64,000 nt of DNA, taken from assembly GCF_029962835.1 (NCBI RefSeq), contig NC_080591.1, positions 37,269,501 through 37,333,500 of the forward strand, given 5' to 3'. Under the pieces are notes generated by a model. That model had not been told where the DNA came from. It was given only the letters and a program-made list of their open reading frames with translations, and searched no databases. The translations under genes and the position numbers were made by a program. Each line of letters starts with the position of its first letter. Position 1 is the first letter of the stretch. This DNA comes from Magnolia sinica. Taxonomy: Eukaryota > Streptophyta > Magnoliopsida > Magnoliales > Magnoliaceae. This document shows positions 56,290 to 64,000 of the stretch, piece by piece.

Positions 56290-59200
56290 AAAATGCACAT
56301 ACCAAGATAAAATTTTAATTTATTAAACCTGCTTTTGTCGAGCGGTTTAGTGAAAATGTCAGCAAGTTGAATCTCGGTAGGAATGTATTCCAAAGATATC
56401 AGCTTTTCTTCCACTAATTCACGAATGTAATGATACCTAATGTCAATGTGCTTGGTACGTGAATGCTAGATTGAATTTTTTGAAATATTTATAGCACTGG
56501 AATTATCACAATATAATATCATTGATTCTTGTGCAATTCCTTAATCGTTTAACATACATTTCATCCAAACAAGCTGAGTACATGGATTTCCTGTTGCAAT
56601 GTATTCAGCCTCAGTAATTGAGAGCGATATAGAACTTTGCTTCTTTCTAAACCAAGAAACCAAACAATTTCCAATATAAAAACAACCGGTACTTGTTGAT
56701 TTCCTGTCATCAATATTACCAGCCCAATCAGCATTTGAGTACCCAGCCAGTTGAATACTAGTATCATATGGATAACAGAGACCCAATTTAGCAGTACTTG
56801 TGACATATCGCATAATCCTCTTAACAGCTATTAAATGTGACTCTTTAGGATCAGACTGATATCTAGCGCAAATACCAACACTTAAAGCAATATCAGGTCT
56901 ACTAGCAGTTAAATAAAGTAAACTACCAATCATATTACGATATAATTTAGGATCCACATTATTACCTGTAGAGTCCTTTGAGAGCCTTAGAGTTGTACTC
57001 ATAGGAGTATCAACATTCTTACCGTTCTCAAATCTAAACTTTTTGATTAAGTTCAGAGCATATTTGGTTTGAGAAATAAAAATGCCATCAGATTATTGTT
57101 TCACTTGCAACCCTTGGAAATAATTCAATTCTCCAACCATGCTCATTTCAAACTTAGATTTCATTAAAGCTGCAAACTCAACAGTCTTGTTAGAACAGGT
57201 AGATCCATAAATAATACTATCAACGTAGATCTGCACTATTAAGATGTGATCATTAAGTTTCTTAGCAAAAAGAGTCTTATCTACACTTCCCATTTGAAAA
57301 ATCATGAGTTAGTAAAAACTTAGTCAATTTCTCGTACCATGCTCTGGGAGCCTGTTTTAAGCCATAGAGAGCCTTTTTAAGGCGATAGACATGATTAGTA
57401 TTCTTAAGGTCTTCAAAATCCATTGGTTGTTCAACGTACACTTCTTCATGTAGATCACCATTTAAGAAGGTACTCTTCACATCCATTTGAAAAATTTTGA
57501 ATTTTCTAAAGCAAGCAGTGGATATAAATAGTCTGATTAACTCAAGACGAGCTACTGGGGCAAAGGTTTCATCATAATTAATACCCTCAATTTGAGTGTA
57601 CCTTTGTACAACCAGTCTAGCCTTGTTTCGAATTATATTACTAAGTTCATCAGACTTATTTTTGAAAATTCACTTAGTTTCGATAATATGTTTATCTTTA
57701 GGTCTAGGAACAAGATACCAAACATCATTTCTCACAAATTCGTTAAGCTCTTCTTGCATCACAACAATCCAGTTTTCGTCAGTAAGAGCTTCTTTTACGT
57801 TTACCGGTTTAATCTGGGATGTAAAACGTACATCATTACATATGTTTTCAAGTTGTTTACAAGTGCGAACACCAGTGAGAGGGTTTTCAAGAATCTGAGT
57901 GGTTGGATGATCTTTAACAGTCCTCAATTCTGAATTGTTTTGACTTGATGAAGTATCTGGTTTGTCAATTAAAAGAACTTCATCATTATCTGAACTTAGG
58001 GCATGTGTATTCAAGTGATCGTCTATGACCACATTAATAGATTGTTGAATAACACCGGTCCTTTTGTTCAGTACTCGATATGCGCAACTGTTTAAAGAAT
58101 ATCCTAAAAATATCCCTTCATTACTTTTAGTGTCAAACTTTTCCAGATTTTCACGGTCACGTAAAATATATCACTTGCTGCTAAAAACTTGAAAGTATTT
58201 GACAATAAGCTTCTTATCGAACCACATTTCATAAGCCATTTTATTATTAGATTTACTTGTATAAACTCGATTAATTATATAACAGGCAGTATTTACAGCT
58301 TCAGGTTAAAGATTTTTAGATAGCTTCATATTATTTAACATTACATTAGCCATTTCTTGAAGCACTCTATTTTTTCTTTCTACAATTCTATTTTATTGTG
58401 GTATTTTAGGCGCACAAAATTCATGCGATATTCCCTGATTGCTACAGAATTTCTCAAAACTGCTATTCTCAAATTTAGATCCATGATCACTACGAATCTT
58501 ACAGACTTGAGAACCTTTTTCCGTTTGAATCCATTTGAGAACTCTTTTTACTTCATTAAGGGTTTCTGATTTATCTCTTAAGAAAGCTACCCAAGTGAAT
58601 TTGGTAAAATCATCCATAATTACCAAAATATATTTTTTGCCACCTCGACTCTCCACCTTGGTAGGTCCTATAAGATCCATATGGTGAAGTTCGAGTGGTC
58701 TTGATGTGGCATTGGAGTTCACCTTCTTGTGAGAGCTCCTTGATTGCTTGCCAATTTGGCATTCGCCACATATTTTATCTGTTTTTTGTAATTTAGGTAG
58801 ACCACTTATTAGTTCTCTTTTGCTCAGTCTATACAAATTACGGTAGTGTACATGTCCAAGACTTTATGCCACAAATTAGTCTCATCGGTATGGACCATGT
58901 AACACGATTGACTAGATGAGCTGGATTCACTAACAATATAGCAGTTTTCAGAAGTTCTGCGAATAGTTAATATTACTGAACCCTTATTATTTAGAATTTC
59001 ACAACCTTGGTTAGAAAATTTTACACTATGATTGTTATCGCAAATTTGAGATATGCTTAACAGATTGTGTTTTAACCATTCAACGTATAAGACATTTTTA
59101 AACAAAGGAGGTTATAGAGTAGAACCGTACCTTGGCCAATAATCTTGCAATTGCTGCCATCACAGAATGTGACTGACCCATCAGCAATGTCTTTGAGATC

Positions 59201-59832
59201 GGTGAATGGACCTTTATCACCAGTCATATGCCTTGAGCATCCACTCTCTAGGTACCACTTTGAATAGCTTGTAGCTTTGAAAGTAGTGTGGGCAACCAAG
59301 CATGTAACCTTAGGAACCCATTTCATAACTGTTTTCGGTTTAGGAGTATAGTGGGTCTTCTTTTGTTTGTAGTTATTGTAAGAGTGACCCATCGAGTTAG
59401 ATTTTAAGAGCTCCTTAAGTAGATCAACTATTTTTTCAGCTAAAGGGTTTCGGTTCTAATTTTTATAGTTAATATAGTTGCTCTTAGTTTTTTAAAAAGT
59501 TTTATTATTTTTAAAAAAAAATTGTTTAGTACTTGTCCCTTTTGAGTTTGAAGTCTCTCCTTTCACAAACTTGGGAGGAGTATTCTTTTGTTTAGGAGGA
59601 ATATTTTTATCGTAGCCTAAACCGGATCGATCGCTACATTTTCTTGATCTGGATAAAAGTTTTTCTAACTTTGGATAACCTTGGGCATATCTCTATGTAT
59701 CCTTTAAACTCAAAAGAGAAGAGACTTCAAGTTTAAGTTTATCATTTTCAGATTTAAGATTTTCAATCTGGGAAGTTTTGAATTCTAAATCGCATTTGCA
59801 TTTTTCAAAACAATCTGAAATATGGGATTTTT
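56290..59832 (-). pseudogene. Pol of the SIRE-like element, broken
   Basis: On the minus strand the protease site reads KWYLESGCSRHMTGDK (59221-59258), with Glu where copia proteases have the catalytic Asp. Next is the integrase: CGECQIGKQSRSSHKK, then HHMDLIGPTKVESRGGKKY, MDDFTKFTWVAFLRDKSE and IRSDHGSKFENSSFEKFC. RT follows with [36 protein letters not shown] and IYVDSIIYGST (about 57212-57232), where the second Asp of YVDD is Ser. RNase H has ADWAGNIDDRKSTSTGCFY, EAEYIA and, near the end, CDNSSAINISKNSI and ADIFTKPLD. Stops occur near 58390, 57280 and 56537. This copy is inactive. Confidence 0.85.
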
Positions 59833-61071
59833 CTAAGACAAGAGAATCAAAGTTTTCTTTAAGTTTAAATACTTTTCTTTTTGAAGTTTTAGTTTTACAG
59901 CAATTTTACAACTTTCCTTGTATAGGGCATTGTAAGCATCTTGAAGATCTTCTTCATTTTCATGATCACTATTCAGATTTTCTTCACTAGTTAAATCATC
60001 GTGATCTGAAAAAGTGAACTTGGCTAGAGTCATAAGGGCTTTAACTTCATTGCCCGACTCGGTTTCAGAGTCTTCTGATTCAGAAGAGGCTTCAGAGCCA
60101 GAAGATTCATCCCAAGTAGCCAACATACTCTTCTTTTTAGGTTTACCCTTTTTAGGACACTTGTTTGCTAAATGCCCATATTCTTGGCAGTTGTAACATT
60201 GACTATCTTTCAAAGATTTCCAAGTTTTAGATTTAGATTTAGATCTCTTCTTATCATTTGATTTTTGAAAATCAACCCTCTTTTTACTTTTGAAAATCTT
60301 GTGAAACTTTTTTGCTAAAAGAGCCATATCGTCTTCAGAATTTTCTAAATTAGAATTGCTATTGTTTTCTTGAGAAATATTTTTAAAAGACTTAAGGGCA
60401 ATAGATTTACCGTTAAGAGCTTTAAAATTTAACTTACGGGTTTGTAAAGACCCAGCTAATTCTTCTACCCTCATAGTATCTGTATCACGAAGTTCCTGGA
60501 TCGCAGTTATCTTAGAATTGAACCGTTCAGGGAGTGAGCCCAGTATCTTTGCACAAACTTTACTTTCAGGGATTTTGTCAACAAGACCCCACATAGAGTT
60601 CACAATGTCATTTAATCTAGTATAGAAGTCCATAAACATTTCATTTTCTTCCATATGTATTTCCTTAAATTTGGTTGTGAGGATTTGGACTTTAGATTTC
60701 TTGACAATTGATGTACCCTCGTGTGTCATTTCTAATATATCCTAAGCTTGCTTTGCAGTATTGTAGGATATAATTCTTTTAAATTCATCCAATGATAGTG
60801 CGCAAGTGACTGCATTTAGTGCTTTTGCATTTGCACTACTCTCACTTTTCTGAAGTGTGGTCCAAGTAAAATAAGGTGAGACTTTCATTGATTTTGATCC
60901 ATCGATACCAGTTAGTTCAGTGGTAGGAGGGGTCCATTCAGTCATTGTGGCTTGCCACACGCTTTCATCCATGGATTTAAGGAAAATCCTCATCCTGGCT
61001 TTCCAATAGGCATAATTGGTGCCATTAAATGGTGGAGGCCTAGTGACTGAAAGGCTATCAAAATTTGACAT
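59833..61071 (-). pseudogene. Gag of the SIRE-like element, one stop inside
   Basis: The frame opens at ATG 61071 with MSNFDSLSVTRPPPFNGTNY and AYWKARMRIFLKSMD, the usual SIRE gag start. It runs to AKQA, a TAG stop at about 60739 where other members would carry Trp, and resumes as DILEMTHEGTSIVKKSKVQI. Further on are FMDFYTRLNDIVNSMW and the CCHC knuckle CYNCQEYGHLANKC (near 60170). A Ser/Glu-rich tail (SSGSEASSESEDSETESG) and a Lys/Leu-rich end follow. Apart from the single stop it is long and well preserved (about 410 codons). Confidence 0.85.
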
Positions 61072-61140
61072 CTTGTAAATAGCTTAGATCGATTAGCTCA
61101 GGAAATAAATCCAAATATAAAGAATTAAAATGAACTATTA

Positions 61141-61153
61141 GGCTTTGATACCA
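61141..61153 (-). other. Primer-binding site of the SIRE-like element
   Basis: On the minus strand TGGTATCAAAGCC lies one or two bases inside the 5' LTR. It differs from the initiator tRNA-Met complement TGGTATCAGAGC at one of twelve positions. Confidence 0.8.
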
Positions 61154-61154
61154 C

Positions 61155-63644
61155 TTAAAAAGGCCTAGCTATATGTCCGAGAGGGGGGGGGGGGGGTTGA
61201 ATAAGACTATGCCAAATTTAAGCTTTAACGGCGGAATAAAAGAATATGATAGTCAAATAAAGGAAATCAATTCACAATGCAAAAATGAAAAGCAGCCTCA
61301 ATAATCAAGTATTGAGAGATTGATGCAAATGTTGTTCTAAGGACAACCTTACACCATAAAAATCAAGGGTTTATGGCAGGACAACCTTATTTCTAGAAAG
61401 TTCTTTGTATAAAAAATCCAAACTGAAGAGGAATAAATAAATATCAAGGAATAGAAATATTAAACTATTACAACATTCCCCACAATGCTTGAAATGTAAA
61501 TATTACAACATTCACATCCACACATACATCCCACAAACTTTGAATAAAAAAAGATAGAAAATAAATCACACATCCACAAAACACAAAGAGTTATAGTGAT
61601 TCACCTGTGTGTTCACCAACTGTTAAACAACAGCCACACAGCTTGCTACTCCACTCCTAATATTGTCACTCAGTGGATATTGGCGTTCACTATGAATATA
61701 GGTTTCTCAGGTTCACTTAAAACCTTCACAATTGTGTCTTTCAAATGGGCTTACACAATTCACATCCACACATACATCCCATAAGCTTTGAATGAACAAA
61801 GATAGAAAATAAATCACACATCCACAAAACACAAAGAGTTATAGTGGTTCGCTTGTGTGTTCACCAACTGTTAAACAACAGCCACATAGCTTGCTACTCC
61901 ACTCCTAACATTGTCACTCAGTGGATATTAGCGTTCACTATGAATATAGGTTTCTCAGGTTCACCTAAAACCTTCACAATTGTGTCTTTCAAATGGGCTT
62001 ACACAATTCAAAAAAACCCCACTTCTGAGTTTTCTGGCTCTCCTTAGATAACCAACAGATTGAGATTTTTCTGGCTTAATCTCAAATAAAACTAAAAGAA
62101 TGAAATTTACAATAAATTAAAATACCTGGATTTCTCCTTTTGTTGTAGCCTGGAAGAACTAAGTCGGAGTAGAAGTTCGAATAGAAGTTCAATGTCTAAT
62201 ACTCACTTAAGAAATGGTTCTAGGTTCTATATTGATTTTAAATTAAACCAGTTGGGCTAGCTATATTTGATTTTGATTCCAAGAAGAAGGAATATCACAA
62301 TTCCTCTTTTCAATTTAGATTGGAATATAGAAACAAAATCAAATCAATAAAGCTAACAAAAAAGAATATTAAATATGCACAAATTAGCTTAAAATGAACA
62401 CAAACTTATCTCAGAGTGATGCCTTGATTTTAATTGAATTGAATTATCAAACTCTGAAATTCGTCGTCTATTTATAGTTGCAGAAACTCGTCCACGACTG
62501 GTCCTAAGGACAGTATGACTGGTCGTAAAAGAAACAAAAATTTGAAATTTTAAGCGCGATTGGATAAAACCGTTCTACGACTGGTCGAAGATCATCCACG
62601 ACCGGTCGTGAGCCCTCTACGACTAGTCGTGACCAACCCACGACTGGTCGTGAGGTACCAAGTTTAGTTGCTAGATTTTGAGTCGAAGGTGCACGACAGG
62701 TTATGAACAAGCACTGCTCCCACGACCGGTCGAGAAGACTCTAGGACTGGTCGTAGCCCAACCAAAAAATTCTGAAAAATTGCAACAACTTAGGACTGGT
62801 CCTGAAATTTCTTAGACTAGTCGAGTTAGTTCTAGGATTAGTTGAACAGGGTCCAGGACTAGTCTTAGAACAGACCAAATTCATATAAAAAGTTTCAATA
62901 TGAATTATGTATACAAAATGACCTACCCTAAGGTCAATCTAAGGTCAATCATACCTAGAAAGTGAGATATGAACATCGAGACTTCATATGATAGTTGACC
63001 TTTGAAGATTGTAAAGCTTGGGATCTCTATACTTGATGTAGCATTGAACTTGAGATCTTTTAGAGCTTGAATTACACTTCATTTCGAGTTGTACATGAGT
63101 CTTTGAATAAGATCACTTCTTTCGTTGTAGCTTGTACTTGCATTTCTTGAAATGGTTTGAAGTAAATCTTCGTTCTTGACTTGAAGCAACGTGTTTAGAG
63201 AGGTGGTGCAATGTCTTGATCATATATACCAATGAACTACACAAGACATAGATTACATAAGACATAGATTGATTTTTGGCACCAAAAAACATCGAGACTT
63301 CATATGATAGTTGACCTTTGAAGATTGTAAAGCTTGACATCTCTATACTTGATGTAGCATTTTACTTGAGATCTTTTAGAGCTTGAATTACACTTCATTT
63401 CGAGTTGCACATGAGGCTTTGAACAAGATCACTTCTTTCGTTGTAGCTTGTACTTGCATTTCTTGAAATAGTTTGAAGTAAATCTTCGTTCTTGACTTGA
63501 AGCAATGTGTTTAGAGAGGTGATGCAATGTTTTGATCATATATACCAATGAGCTACACAAGACATAGATTACACAAGACATAGATTAATGTTTTGGCTCC
63601 ACAAAATTTGACAACCAAAGGAGCATAAAACCATAGCACTTACA
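61155..63644 (-). repeat. Right (5') LTR of the SIRE-like element (2490 bp)
   Basis: The LTR runs from TTAAAAAGGCCTAGCTATAT to ATAGCACTTACA on the plus strand. It is about 570 bp longer than the left copy. The excess is explained by two internal tandem duplications: a 248-bp unit (61513-61760 and 61761-62008) and a 316-bp unit (starting at 62973 and again at 63289). The CGACTGGTCGT cluster is at about 62490-62880. Confidence 0.85.
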
Positions 63645-63902
63645 TGTTGATATGGTTAAAGAAAATACTTTCTTAGGTAATTTTTGTAGCATTTGTGGTG
63701 GTGCAGACCATGACCCAAAGGATTGTCCAATTATCTCAGTTGTACAAAATATCACGCATGAGCATGAGCAGACAAATGTTATAAATAACTACCAAAGGTC
63801 AGTTATGCAACTAATGGGAAACACGTATAATCTAAATTGGTGTAACCATCCTAATCTTAGTTGGAGGAATGGACCACAAATTAATGCACCCAATGCACCT
63901 TA
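63645..63902 (+). pseudogene. Athila-type gag, C-terminal part
   Basis: The plus-strand frame resumes immediately after the copia LTR with MVKENTFLGNFCSICGGADH, then DPKDCPIISVVQ, a CCHC-like knuckle (CX2CX4HX4C). NNYQRSVMQLMGNTYNLNW and HPNLSWRNGPQINAPNAP follow, wording typical of Athila gag. It stops at 63901-63903. It is the continuation of the gag that breaks off at 45320. Confidence 0.8.
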
Positions 63903-63903
63903 A

Positions 63904-64000
63904 ATGCGCATTTTTAGCCGAAAACCTTCTGCACTAGTAGACATCACAACCGTCTATAAATAGTAAGTTTACTATTTATAGTAAGTCATGAATTCTAGGA
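63904..64000 (+). other. Window end, continuation of the Athila-type element
   Basis: A short non-coding remainder after the gag stop. The element's protease and pol would lie outside the window. Confidence 0.4.

Larger units (their letters stand above)
45321..63644 (-). mobile_element. SIRE-like Ty1/copia retrotransposon, split by a second insertion
   Basis: LTRs are at 45321-47238 and 61155-63644. On the minus strand the internal order is primer-binding site, gag, protease, integrase, RT, RNase H, an extra ORF after pol, and a polypurine tract. INT before RT marks copia. The large LTRs, large gag with a CX2CX4HX4C knuckle and a post-pol ORF point to the SIRE/Maximus group. The insertion lies in an Athila-type gag with flanking GGTTG (45316-45320) and TGTTG (63645-63649). 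A separate 6955-bp insertion at 47996-54950 interrupts the post-pol ORF. Confidence 0.85.

Noticed and set aside
1..64000. CRISPR arrays, tRNA or rRNA genes
   Set aside because: No regularly spaced identical repeats and no tRNA cloverleaf or rRNA sequence was recognised. The TGGTATCA and TGGCGCC matches are retroelement primer-binding sites, not tRNA genes.

Overview
This is nuclear DNA from a flowering plant. It holds one spliced host gene embedded in dense transposable-element sequence. The signs are a nine-exon gene with GT-AG introns, Ty1/copia and Ty3/gypsy LTR retrotransposons of standard plant lineages, an RTE-type LINE tail, and many non-autonomous DNA transposons. The abundant fold-back repeats, with arms reading GTGGGGCCCACC / ATCCACGCCGTCCATCC, resemble repeats I associate with magnoliid genomes. 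That placement is a weak inference.

Layout. 1-3.2 kb: AT-rich DNA with partial fold-back elements. 3.2-12.6 kb: a decayed Tat-lineage Ty3/gypsy element on the minus strand. It has one recognisable LTR and, on the plus strand, an extra antisense gene with its own TATA box and a spliceable intron. 13-18.9 kb: a cluster of fold-back, Mutator-like MITEs with 9-bp target duplications and a hAT element with an 8-bp duplication. One MITE sits inside the hAT element. 19.4-33 kb: the host gene, a complete cellulose synthase-like A (CSLA) glucomannan 4-beta-mannosyltransferase. Its nine exons join to 533 codons without a break. Its introns carry a hAT MITE, a solo LTR, an RTE LINE tail and a small MITE. 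33-36.6 kb: intergenic DNA with a possible RNase H remnant and microsatellites. 36.6-41.8 kb: a Tork-like copia element with both LTRs, minus strand.

42.8-64 kb is a three-level nest. An Athila-type gypsy element (plus strand) is split inside its gag gene by a SIRE-like copia element (minus strand, 45321-63644). That element is split in its post-pol ORF by a chromovirus-derived insertion (47996-54950). The inner insertion has a perfect 5-bp target duplication, but its two outer ends are the same 337-bp LTR-end sequence in inverted orientation, which an ordinary LTR element does not have.

Only CSLA looks functional. Every element reading frame is broken by stops, frameshifts, deletions or catalytic-residue changes. 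CSLA would polymerise the mannan/glucomannan backbone in the Golgi. The surrounding genes are mobile-element genes with no evident role in that pathway.
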